DNA of 64,000 nucleotides from contig NZ_QCYG01000005.1 of NCBI RefSeq assembly GCF_003072065.1, positions 62,001 through 126,000 on the forward strand. Reading direction: 5' to 3'. Positions 55,241 through 63,145 of the stretch are shown here, piece after piece. The translations under genes were made by a program, and so were the position numbers. Origin of the DNA: Thalassorhabdomicrobium marinisediminis (GTDB taxonomy: Bacteria; Pseudomonadota; Alphaproteobacteria; Rhodobacterales; Rhodobacteraceae). The stretch's first letter is position 1, and every line of letters starts with the position of its first letter. The notes beneath the pieces were generated by a model. The model had not been told where the DNA came from and did not search any database. It saw only the letters and a list, made by a program, of their open reading frames with translations.

Positions 55241-56212
55241 TCAGGCAATTTTCCGCGCCTCTTCCGCCGCGCCGAAGACATCTTCGACGCTCAGCAGTCT
55301 TGGCAAAATGGCCTGGTCGTGCATCTGACCGATAAAGTCAGACGTCATCTTGCGGTTGGCCTCGACCCCGCTTGCGTCCCATGACGCGGGCAAGGATCGG
55401 GCGGTGTACAGCATCTCGTCAAGCATGAACGGAGTGGTCTCCGCATAGCGGCGCCGCTTTTCCGTCCACATGGCCCGCGACCGGTCGATCAGATCGCTCA
55501 GCTCCTGCGGTACCCATGGCTCCGCCTCGACAAGGCTACGATCCACCGTCAACAGGTGAATTCCCGGAACATAACCAACATCGTGGAAATAAGCGACCTG
55601 GGCGCTGCGGCAATCGGGCAAAAGCTGCCGAAACTCCGAATCCGGCGCGAAGAACCCGGTGGGCATGAAGGGCGTGAAGACCGCGTCCAACCAGCCCCGC
55701 GCCAGACTGTCCATCATTGGCTCTTCATCGGGCATCGCCTCGATCCGGCCCGGCTGGTGGAATGTGCCAAGCCGATCCTGGATCGGGTGGTCCGCGGTCA
55801 GACGTCCAGCATACCATGCCACATCGTCCGTCATGACCCCCGCGTGCCGCAGAATGGCCCGCGTCCAGGTGTTCCCCGAATCCTGCCAGCCCGTCACCCC
55901 GATGCGCTTTCCGGCAAGGGCTTCGATCGTCGTCAGCGGGCTGTCCTTGCGGGTGATGATGCAGGCATGACGAAACCCGCGCATCAGAAAGTTCGGCACT
56001 GCGACCGTCTCGCTTTCGCCCTGCGCCAGACCGGTCAGGTGCCGGCTGAAGGACGCCTCACCCGCGTTATAAGGCGAAGCGCCACCGATCTCGACGGGCA
56101 TCGTCGAGACCCGGTCCACCTCAACCGACAGGGTCGATGAGCTTACATCCCCCAGAATCATCGGGGTGAGGTAGTCCCAGTCCCTCACAGCAAGACGGAT
56201 TTTCAATGTCAT
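55241..56212 (-). CDS. NMT1/4,5-dihydroxyphthalate decarboxylase-like protein without signal peptide
   Basis: 323 residues from ATG 56212. The periplasmic-binding-protein type II fold is recognisable from LKIRLAVRDWDYLTPMILGDV, the GEASFSRHLTGLAQGESETVAVPNFLMRGFRH block, and LAGKRIGVTGWQDSGNTWTRA. It resembles 4,5-dihydroxyphthalate decarboxylase-type enzymes, and it has no export signal, so it may be a cytoplasmic enzyme or sensor, not a transporter part. First gene of the operon, 25 bases before the true binding-protein gene, facing the MocR regulator. Function is inferred only from fold. Confidence 0.72.
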   Translation of the reverse strand: MTLKIRLAVRDWDYLTPMILGDVSSSTLSVEVDRVSTMPVEIGGASPYNAGEASFSRHLTGLAQGESETVAVPNFLMRGFRHACIITRKDSPLTTIEALAGKRIGVTGWQDSGNTWTRAILRHAGVMTDDVAWYAGRLTADHPIQDRLGTFHQPGRIEAMPDEEPMMDSLARGWLDAVFTPFMPTGFFAPDSEFRQLLPDCRSAQVAYFHDVGYVPGIHLLTVDRSLVEAEPWVPQELSDLIDRSRAMWTEKRRRYAETTPFMLDEMLYTARSLPASWDASGVEANRKMTSDFIGQMHDQAILPRLLSVEDVFGAAEEARKIA

Positions 56213-56270
56213 GCCCAACTCCCCTATGCATCGGCTGCCAAATTGATAGGAGGCTTGCCAGCGCGATGAC

Positions 56271-56296
56271 AAATGTTATTAGGTTACTGAACATTT
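56271..56296. promoter_or_regulatory. Operator candidate for the MocR regulator
   Basis: Perfect inverted repeat AAATGTT-N12-AACATTT in the 115 bases between the MocR gene and the divergent operon. It is the only AT-rich symmetric element there and is centred about 45 bases before the MocR start, the place where MocR/GntR proteins bind to control both directions. Confidence 0.6.
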
Positions 56297-56327
56297 AAAT
56301 TAATGGCGCAAACATTCTGGGTGACAG

Positions 56328-57677
56328 ATGACAACGATCGACGCGGAAGACCTTGCAGCCCACCTGACGGATCGCACCACGCAAGGCCTCGCACGCGATA
56401 CCGCGCGTCTTGTGCGGACCGGCGTTCTTCCGGTCGGCGCCCGCCTGCCCTCGCTGCGGGACCTTGCTTTTGTTATGGGGATCAGCCCCAGCACCCTGTC
56501 GGAAGCCTGGAAAGAGCTGCGCCGCCTGCGGGTGCTGACGGGCCGGGGCCGGAACGGCACCTATGTCAGCGCCTCCAACCTGTCCCCCCGCCCCCTGCGT
56601 GTGTCCGCGCAGGGGCATTTCTCGCCCAGTGCCCGCAACCTGACGCTGGCAGTGCCGGACCTGTCCCTCCTGCCGCCACTGGACGAAGCTTTGGTGCATG
56701 GCGCGCGCTCCGAACAGCTCAACAGCTACGAACGGGTGCGGATCCTCCCCGAACTGGAACGCGTTTTGCGCCCGCAATGGCCGTTCCAATCCGCCGCGAT
56801 GTTGGCGACGAACGGCGGCTACAACGCCGTCTATCTGACGCTCCACGCGCTTGTGCACCCCGGATCCGCCGTCGCGCTTGAGATGCCGACTTCGATGCGT
56901 CTGCTCGACATCCTCGAAGACCTCGGAGCACGTATCTTGCCCGTCGAAAGCGACCTTTCCGGCCCCAAGCCCGAGGCGCTGCAAGCCGCACTTGCGCAAA
57001 AGCCGGTCGCCTTCATCTACCAGCCCGTCATCAGCTCGGTGACGGGCCAATATCTGCCCGCGCAACGGTTGTCGGAACTGGGTCGCGTTCTGGAGAGAAG
57101 CGAGACGTTGATCATCGAAGACGATGGCGTGGGCGACATTGCAATGGCACCGTCGCACTCCTTGGGCGACCGCTTGCCCGACCGCGTCATTCACATCCGG
57201 TCCTTCTCGAAGTCCTTCGGGCCGGATTTGCGGATGGCGGTGCTCTCGGCCTCCGAAGACCTCGTTGACCGGGTGCAGTCTTTCCGCGCGTTCAGCGCCG
57301 GCTGGACCAGTCGCATCCTGCAATCCGCCGTCGCTTGGCTTCTGTCCGATGATACAACACGCGCGGGCGTCCAATCCGCTGGAGAAACCTATCGCGAGCG
57401 CCGCAACGCCCTCGCCCGCGCCCTGCGCGATCGCGGCATCGACGTGCCCGACGGCGCTGGTCTCAGCCTGTATCTTCCGGTGCACTCCGAGACGTTTGCC
57501 CTGATCACCCTTGCCGCGCACGGGATCTCCGCCCTCCCCGGTGAAAGCTTTTCTTTGGGCCCCACCGGGCACGTGCGCCTTGGCACAGGGCGGCTCGATC
57601 TCGCCGAAATCGGCGAATTGGCCGACATCGCAAGCCTTGCCGCAGCCGAGCCTTTCGAGATTGGAACCGCGCACTGA
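56328..57677 (+). CDS. MocR-type regulator (GntR HTH fused to PLP aminotransferase domain)
   Basis: 449 residues. A GntR winged HTH (about 15-80, RLPSLRDLAFVMGISPSTLSEAWKELRRLRVL) is joined by a linker to a fold-type I PLP domain. That domain has the Schiff-base lysine in SFSKSFGPDLRMAVLS and cofactor contacts in LIIEDDGVGD. MocR proteins sense amines or amino-acid-like effectors through PLP. It is divergent from the six-gene transporter/nitrilase operon with a perfect inverted repeat in between, so it most likely controls it. Confidence 0.92.
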   Translation: MTTIDAEDLAAHLTDRTTQGLARDTARLVRTGVLPVGARLPSLRDLAFVMGISPSTLSEAWKELRRLRVLTGRGRNGTYVSASNLSPRPLRVSAQGHFSPSARNLTLAVPDLSLLPPLDEALVHGARSEQLNSYERVRILPELERVLRPQWPFQSAAMLATNGGYNAVYLTLHALVHPGSAVALEMPTSMRLLDILEDLGARILPVESDLSGPKPEALQAALAQKPVAFIYQPVISSVTGQYLPAQRLSELGRVLERSETLIIEDDGVGDIAMAPSHSLGDRLPDRVIHIRSFSKSFGPDLRMAVLSASEDLVDRVQSFRAFSAGWTSRILQSAVAWLLSDDTTRAGVQSAGETYRERRNALARALRDRGIDVPDGAGLSLYLPVHSETFALITLAAHGISALPGESFSLGPTGHVRLGTGRLDLAEIGELADIASLAAAEPFEIGTAH

Positions 57678-57866
57678 AGCGGTGCAGCGCTCACCGGCAG
57701 CCCCAGCTATGCCCCGCTCACCAAACCGAAGCCGAGTTCTTTGTCCGACACGTGAACGGATATAACAACTTCCACTTGTCAAGAGCACAGGTTCTGGGCA
57801 ATTGTCTACGCATGACAACACCGCGCCCCCACTTCCGAATACCTGCCTGATTCTCAGCAGTTTCGG
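57678..57866. other. Non-coding gap after the MocR gene
   Basis: 189 bases with no gene or repeat that I can support. Together with the tRNA-like element and the following 215 bases (57959-58173), it makes a ~500-base stretch without protein genes. Short minus-strand frames here are probably chance. Confidence 0.55.
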
Positions 57867-57958
57867 GAGTGCGCAGGTGCGGCAATGGGATTTATAAACC
57901 CGTTTGAGCGGTAGATGACCGTCATAGTGAGAGTTCGAGTCTCTCCACTCCTACCATC
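57867..57958 (+). other. tRNA-like element (intact T arm and acceptor, abnormal centre)
   Basis: The 3' part is a textbook tRNA end: T stem GAGAG/CTCTC around TTCGAGT (57931-57947), then CACTCCT, A, and CCA at 57956-57958. GGGAGTG at 57867-57873 pairs with all seven bases of that acceptor strand (one G-T). But between them no normal D arm is found, and the only hairpin (around GGGATTTATAAACCC) has an oversized loop, so no anticodon can be assigned. It may be a degenerate class II tRNA or a tRNA 3' end left by integration of an island. Confidence 0.45.
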
Positions 57959-58173
57959 CCCAGAGTACATCCAAGACGGGTCGTATGGCAGCTCGCCTGG
58001 ATCGGCAATCCGGTGTTTTATCCACGACTTATCTTGCGGTTCAAAAGCATCAGATAAGCTCGCAAAAGCTTTGTCCTGAAAGCCGGTTGCGCCTACCATA
58101 GCTTTTTCCAAGTGCGCAGCGCAATTTGGTATCCGAGATCCCCCGAGATCCTGGACTCCCGGTGGATCCCGAA

Positions 58174-58791
58174 CTATTCATCCTTTTCCACTCCGGAGGC
58201 TTGATCTGTCTCCACCAGTACCTGGATGTCTGCCAATTCGAGCGCATTGCTACCGGAAATTCCTGGAGCGCCGTATAGCCGGCAAACGTCTTCTGGGTCT
58301 GCTGGAGCTTCCAAACGATACCATCGCGTTGCTGTGCGGGCCCAATTGCCGCCGGGATCGATACCACAGAGACGCGATGTGTTGATGAACTTTCCCTTCA
58401 AGGACGGATGCCCGGATTGTTGTCCTATCAAGATTGCGCCACCAAACGCAGGATCTTTGACCCCAATCCAATGCGACAGGGACGGTGCCATTTCGAGGTC
58501 ACTTGACGAGGGACCAACTCGACCAAGCGCCAGAGATCGGACAGTCATGCGCCTCATCAATTCTGATTGCAGTCGTCGCTTGCAAGATAGCCAAACCTCG
58601 ATCGGCACACACCAGACAGCATCAACTTTGACATACTTTACTGGGCGACCAGAGCTTTCCAAGGATGCGAGGATGTCATCCGGTAGCGTGTCTGCCACCA
58701 CAAAAAGTTTGCCGCGCGCGCCCGATACAACCTCAGGGTTCGCCTGTCGGAGACCATTCAAGAGTTCGAGATCAGATGCGTTGGGGTCCAC
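58174..58791 (-). CDS. Hypothetical protein, coupled to metallophosphoesterase
   Basis: 205 residues if it starts at GTG 58791, which lies two bases after the phosphoesterase stop and has GGGAGAG upstream; an ATG at 58815 is an alternative that overlaps. No family recognised. Features are LELLNGLRQANPEVV, a hydrophobic LFVVADTLPDDIL strand, VDAVWCVPIEVWLSCKRRLQSEL, and a GNWARTATRWYRL segment. It looks soluble. More AT-rich than the core genes. Position suggests that it works with the phosphoesterase. Confidence 0.6.
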   Translation of the reverse strand: MDPNASDLELLNGLRQANPEVVSGARGKLFVVADTLPDDILASLESSGRPVKYVKVDAVWCVPIEVWLSCKRRLQSELMRRMTVRSLALGRVGPSSSDLEMAPSLSHWIGVKDPAFGGAILIGQQSGHPSLKGKFINTSRLCGIDPGGNWARTATRWYRLEAPADPEDVCRLYGAPGISGSNALELADIQVLVETDQASGVEKDE

Positions 58792-58792
58792 G

Positions 58793-59671
58793 TCAACTCT
58801 CCCACAGGCAGGCATCGAACAAGTCACCCGCTTCCTGGCGCCCGACTTCATCTGGGTAGCCGACGCTCACATTGCGGATATCGGTTCCACCGACAGTGGC
58901 ACGCAACCTCCTATGGGAATGGCCGAAGAACCAAGCATTTGGGTTAAAGCGCTCGATCATATCACTCATATCTGAATGGAAAGCTGGCGTGAGACTGTCG
59001 AGCGGGCCCGCAACAGCCTCGTGGGGACCATGGTGGGTGACGATAACTGTCCGCCCGCCCTCATCGAAGCGGTGCGGATCGTTCAGACTTTCCGTCAACC
59101 ACGCTCTATGATCTTGGTGAAGGGCAAGAATATCAGTTGGGTCAATAAGCCGGGCAACTGAGCCCCACCCGAGTTCAACCTCCTCGGAGCACGGCGCGAA
59201 ACTGCTTTTCCAGATTTTCTCGTAGTCATTCATGACCCTCTGGGCGACACGCATCGCCTCGCCCGCATCCCCCAACAGATCGAAATCAGTCCAAAGCGTA
59301 CAACACAAGAAACGTGTGTCACCGTGATACAACTGGGACTTCTGGATGAAATGCGCTCCTGCCGAACGTGCTTGCGCTTCAAGAAGCGGGTCATCCGTCA
59401 ACGCGCCATTGTAGTAATCGTGGTTCCCGGGGAGGAGGTAAATTTTCCCGGGAGCTACATATCGCGTCAGCAGCGCCAAGGCCCTGCCCCACCTCCTGGG
59501 CGGACCGTTTGTCAGATCGCCAGCAATAATCACGGCATCAAGCGAACCGTCAATAATCGAGTCGAGACCATGTGCGCCAACGGGATCCCGGCCTGCACGA
59601 GCGTAGCTGTCGCAGTGGAGGTCGGACAAGATAGCGACCCTACCCGTCACATGGGGAATAATATCTTTCAC
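58793..59671 (-). CDS. Calcineurin-like metallophosphoesterase
   Basis: 292 residues from GTG 59671. All metal-site motifs are present: LSDLHCD, IAGDLTNGP, LLPGNHDYYNG, VTHHGPH and FFGHSHRR. Cytoplasmic, no signal. Substrate unknown: members cut phosphodiesters, nucleotides or RNA/DNA ends, and standalone copies occur in accessory islands. It lies upstream of, and is coupled to, an unknown gene. The weak ribosome site makes the start uncertain; a second GTG eight codons in is possible. Confidence 0.85.
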   Translation of the reverse strand: MKDIIPHVTGRVAILSDLHCDSYARAGRDPVGAHGLDSIIDGSLDAVIIAGDLTNGPPRRWGRALALLTRYVAPGKIYLLPGNHDYYNGALTDDPLLEAQARSAGAHFIQKSQLYHGDTRFLCCTLWTDFDLLGDAGEAMRVAQRVMNDYEKIWKSSFAPCSEEVELGWGSVARLIDPTDILALHQDHRAWLTESLNDPHRFDEGGRTVIVTHHGPHEAVAGPLDSLTPAFHSDMSDMIERFNPNAWFFGHSHRRLRATVGGTDIRNVSVGYPDEVGRQEAGDLFDACLWES

Positions 59672-59899
59672 GGTAACGTTTGTTCAATTTTGATACGCAA
59701 CTTCACACTGGCAACCGCCAAGTCATCAAGTCAATAAATAAATTTAAAACAAATGATTACGGCAAATTTTTCGCAAAGGGCCTGAATTTGTTTTAGCAAA
59801 CCGGGTATGAGTGATTTGGCAATAAGCGGGTTATTTTCGCAAATGATACTGCGGGGCAGAAAGTGATGACCGCCATCAAGAGCATCCTCATTAAGCATC

Positions 59900-60319
59900 T
59901 CAGTTGCCTTGGAGCAAAGCGTCCACATGGTCGCGGATCTGGACAATCATGGGCAGCCCACCCGCAAGAGCCGCATCGACCGGGCGAAGCCCACCAAACA
60001 ATGGCCCGTCGTTCGGTTTGGTGAGCCAGTCTCGTGCCATGGGCTTGGAGAAAAACAATTCAAGCGACTGGTAGATGCCAAGGATACCGCTGAGCCGCAG
60101 AAGCTGATCCTGGCTGAGGGGACCTGCAGAGTCAGGTCCTCTCGCTTCTGCCCAGGCTTCTTCTGACATGGCCACCAACTCGGCAGCTTCTTTATCGCTC
60201 AAGGACCAAGCGTCGACGATCTGGATATAGGCTTTGAGACCGGTCGCACTGTTCTAGTCGCGTTTTCTGAACTCGAAATCACTCAGCAAGTTGGCCTCCT
60301 TGCCACTGATGATAGACAT
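59900..60319 (-). pseudogene. MbcA/ParS/Xre-type antitoxin with in-frame TAG
   Basis: From ATG 60319 the frame reads MSIISGKEANLLSDFEFRKRD, then TAG (60254-60256), then continues GLKAYIQIVDAWSLSDKEAAEL and the toxin-binding domain. That domain has ILGIYQSLELFF, WLTKPNDGPLFGG, RPVDAALAGGLPM and VRDHVD-like ends, the DUF2384 signature of antitoxins partnered with RES-domain toxins. A shorter product could start at TTG 60202. No RES toxin (GGRWNP-type) is found on either side, so this is an orphan and probably a relic. Confidence 0.7.
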
Positions 60320-60483
60320 TTTTGCGCTCAAGGGAAGTTCAAGCTACCAAGGGCTTGACGCAAAGGAAAATCGTGTGCCGCTGGGTATCGCTTGCACGTT
60401 CCGCCGCCTGCAGACGAGCTTACGAGTCCACCCAACGTCTTGGAGCGGCAGCGTCAGGTCAGTTTTGCCAAAGACAAATCAAA

Positions 60484-61398
60484 TCAGGTCGGTCCTACGC
60501 GCGCGGCGGATAGCTCACGTATCAATATGTCCAAGAACACTCGCGAAGAGGTCGCGGGCGTCCAATCCTTCGGCACCAAGACAGAAATAACAGCGGGTCG
60601 GATTATTCCAGACACAAGCGGAACCCAGGATAGCCGCCCTTCGTCGATCTCACGCTCGACACCCAAATATGTCAACATCGCTACCCCAATTCCCGATGCG
60701 ACCATGGCCTTCAGCATCCCGGGACGTTCCGCGCGAACTGCTATCTGCTCGTCCCGAATTGCATCCGACATAATTCCCGATAGTCCAGAATTTTGCAGCC
60801 AAGCATCCCCCGGAATAATCATCGGGTAAAACGAACAATCGGCCAAGCTAACTTCTTTCTTGGCTGCCAGAGGATGGTTTGGAGAGCAGATTATTCCGAG
60901 AGGCGACGTGATTTCATGCACAAAAGAGGCCCGAAGCCGATCTTGCACATCGAACGCGATAACGACCTCGGCTTCCTTTGAAGTGAGCTCTGAAGTAAGG
61001 AAAAAATTGTCACCGGATATCAAGGTGAAATCCACCTTAGGATACTGCTCGCGAAATTCGCTCATGGCTTGAGGCAGAATGGTTTCGGTGATGGACTCGG
61101 CAGCGGCGATCCTGATCGTACCGCGAACGCCACCACGCAAGGCTGCAATTTCCTCTTCCAGGACTCGGTCCTGATCCTGCCAGCGCCGGATATACTCAAG
61201 GACAAGGCTCCCTTCCGGGGTGGGCTTGATCCCTCGCGGTAGTCGCAGAAACAAGGGCGCACCGAACTCCTCTTCAAGCAACAAAAGCTGTCGATTGACC
61301 GCCGACGAAGCGATGTTGAGGTTCTCGGACGCCCGCCGGATCGAACCATCACGAACGGCTTGGGCGAAGTAGCGATATGCAATGCGCAAATGAGCCAT
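60484..61398 (-). CDS. LysR-family transcriptional regulator
   Basis: 304 residues from ATG 61398 (GTG 61413 is an alternative). The HTH at 5-63 includes YRYFAQAVRDGSIRRASENLNIASSAVNRQLLLLEEEF. The effector domain has GTIRIAAAESITETILPQAM and SGIGVAMLTYLGVEREI. It is divergent from the ABC transporter that begins at 61536 and probably regulates it. Codon usage is more AT-rich than the chromosomal core. Confidence 0.88.
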   Translation of the reverse strand: MAHLRIAYRYFAQAVRDGSIRRASENLNIASSAVNRQLLLLEEEFGAPLFLRLPRGIKPTPEGSLVLEYIRRWQDQDRVLEEEIAALRGGVRGTIRIAAAESITETILPQAMSEFREQYPKVDFTLISGDNFFLTSELTSKEAEVVIAFDVQDRLRASFVHEITSPLGIICSPNHPLAAKKEVSLADCSFYPMIIPGDAWLQNSGLSGIMSDAIRDEQIAVRAERPGMLKAMVASGIGVAMLTYLGVEREIDEGRLSWVPLVSGIIRPAVISVLVPKDWTPATSSRVFLDILIRELSAARVGPT

Positions 61399-61535
61399 CC
61401 ACCCAAAGTGCACTAAAAATTAGATCACACAACCCTAAAATTGGTTCTGGTGGAGTGCCGGGAGCGGTGAAACAGTTGAGCTCGAAACGGGTGACACATG
61501 ATCATCGAAGATAGAGGATCCGAGACATTTACGTG

Positions 61536-62336
61536 ATGCATGATGATATAGAAAAGCACGCAAGAAAGGCCGCAACGCTTGCGATTGACGTCCGGAACGT
61601 CTCGATGCGCTTCGGGGCCGGGAAGACTGCGGTGCACGCGCTGGACGAGATTGATCTCAATGTGCGACCCGGAGAGTTCGTCTCTATCGTGGGCCGAAGC
61701 GGCTGCGGAAAATCGACGTTGCTTCGCTGTATCACGAACCTTTTGCCTCCCACTTCTGGTGATATCTCGGTGATGGGAATGTCCCCCGGCGAATATCAGA
61801 AAGACAAGAGGTTTGGCTTTGTCTTCCAGGATGCAGCACTCTTGCCGTGGAAGACGGCTGCCGAGAATATACAACTGGCAATGCAGCTTTCTCGGCACGC
61901 GCCTCAGGCCAAACGACAACAGCGCGTCCGTGATTTGCTGGATCTCGTCCGCCTCTCGAACTTCGGAAATAAATACCCCGCACAGCTCTCCGGCGGCATG
62001 CGGCAGCGCGTTTCGATCGCGCGCGCGCTCAGCTATGAACCCGAGATTCTTATGATGGATGAACCATTCGGCGCCCTCGACGAATTCACCCGTCGAGAGA
62101 TGCATGACGAACTCATCCGTATTCATGCAGAGCGTCCCCATACCGTGCTTTTCGTTACGCATTCCCTGAGCGAAGCGCTCTATCTTTCCGATCGGATCGT
62201 TGTGCTCGCGGCTCGACCGGGTCGTGTGAAATCCATCATCTCCGTTGAGAACCCGCGCCCAAAGGGAGGGATTGCTCACGCTGATACAGGCTATTTACGT
62301 CAGCTGGCTGAATTGGAGGAATTATTGCATGAATAA
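61536..62336 (+). CDS. ABC transporter ATPase, taurine/sulfonate/nitrate-type
   Basis: 266 residues. Walker A GRSGCGKST, signature LSGGMRQRVSIARALS, Walker B ILMMDEPFGALDEFTRREMHDEL and the H-loop FVTHSLSEALYLSDR match the TauB/SsuB/ThiZ group. GTG 61533 one codon earlier is a possible start. The gene ends eight bases inside the permease gene. Confidence 0.9.
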   Translation: MHDDIEKHARKAATLAIDVRNVSMRFGAGKTAVHALDEIDLNVRPGEFVSIVGRSGCGKSTLLRCITNLLPPTSGDISVMGMSPGEYQKDKRFGFVFQDAALLPWKTAAENIQLAMQLSRHAPQAKRQQRVRDLLDLVRLSNFGNKYPAQLSGGMRQRVSIARALSYEPEILMMDEPFGALDEFTRREMHDELIRIHAERPHTVLFVTHSLSEALYLSDRIVVLAARPGRVKSIISVENPRPKGGIAHADTGYLRQLAELEELLHE

Positions 62337-63111
62337 CACCCATTCCCTCGCCGGACGACTGCGGCAGACTTGGCCCGCCTTGGCACTCTTTGGGGCGGTC
62401 ATGCTTTTGTGGGAGTTTAGCGTAGACTGGTTCGACGTCCCTTCATTCTTGCTGCCACCGCCGTCCGTTATCTTTCTCGAGATGGCGGAGAACTGGCAAA
62501 TGCTACTGAAGAACCTCTGGGCTACTATGTTGGCTGCTATCCTGGGTTTCGCCCTGGGAACCGCTGTGGCGATCGCGTTGGCAATTCTGTTCCTATACTC
62601 GCGCACTGCTGAGCGCGCTCTGTTTCCCTGGGCAATCACCATCAAGACCATCCCCGTCCTGGCGATTGCGCCCCTTCTCACCATTTGGCTTGGCTACGGA
62701 ATCGCTCCCAAGGTGGCGATCGCCGCATTGATCTGCTTCTTCCCGACGCTTGTGAACGCGGTAAAAGGCTTTCGTACGATCGACTCCCAGACTGTCGAGT
62801 TCTTTCGAATTGCGGGCGCCTCGAAAGCACAACTCTTTCGCCATGCGCGTTTGTATGCCGCCCTGCCCTATATATTCGCAGCCGCCAAAATCAGCGCATC
62901 GATGTCCGTGATCGGAGCGATCGTTGCCGAGTTCACCGGGGCCAATTCCGGCATCGGCACGCTTATCGTTACAGCAGGTTATCAAATGGATGCGACCATG
63001 TTGTTCGCGGCAATCGTTGCTTCGTCCATTGCCACCATCGCACTGTTTTATGTCGTCGTATTGATCGAGCGGTTTTCTCTCTATTGGCCAGAGGCGCGCA
63101 TAGACGCCTGA
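62329..63111 (+). CDS. ABC transporter permease, taurine/sulfonate/nitrate-type
   Basis: 260 residues from ATG 62329, overlapping the ATPase by eight bases. Six or seven helices, with a TauC/SsuC pattern: PSFLLPPPSVIFLEMAENW at the start, IKTIPVLAIAPLLTIWLGYGIAPK in the middle and the EAA loop FRIAGASKAQLFRHARLYAALPYIFAA. The exact substrate is not evident. Confidence 0.9.
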   Translation: MNNTHSLAGRLRQTWPALALFGAVMLLWEFSVDWFDVPSFLLPPPSVIFLEMAENWQMLLKNLWATMLAAILGFALGTAVAIALAILFLYSRTAERALFPWAITIKTIPVLAIAPLLTIWLGYGIAPKVAIAALICFFPTLVNAVKGFRTIDSQTVEFFRIAGASKAQLFRHARLYAALPYIFAAAKISASMSVIGAIVAEFTGANSGIGTLIVTAGYQMDATMLFAAIVASSIATIALFYVVVLIERFSLYWPEARIDA

Positions 63112-63145
63112 CGCCGAAAAATCCATCCAACAAGGAGTTAACGAT

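Noticed and set aside
57854-58111. 85-codon minus-strand gene across the tRNA-like element
   Set aside because: It is mostly the reverse translation of the tRNA-like sequence; no ribosome site or family.
59731-59946. 71-codon minus-strand frame as a RES toxin partner of the antitoxin
   Set aside because: It overlaps the antitoxin end in another frame and lacks the RES signature (GGRWNP-type) and length.
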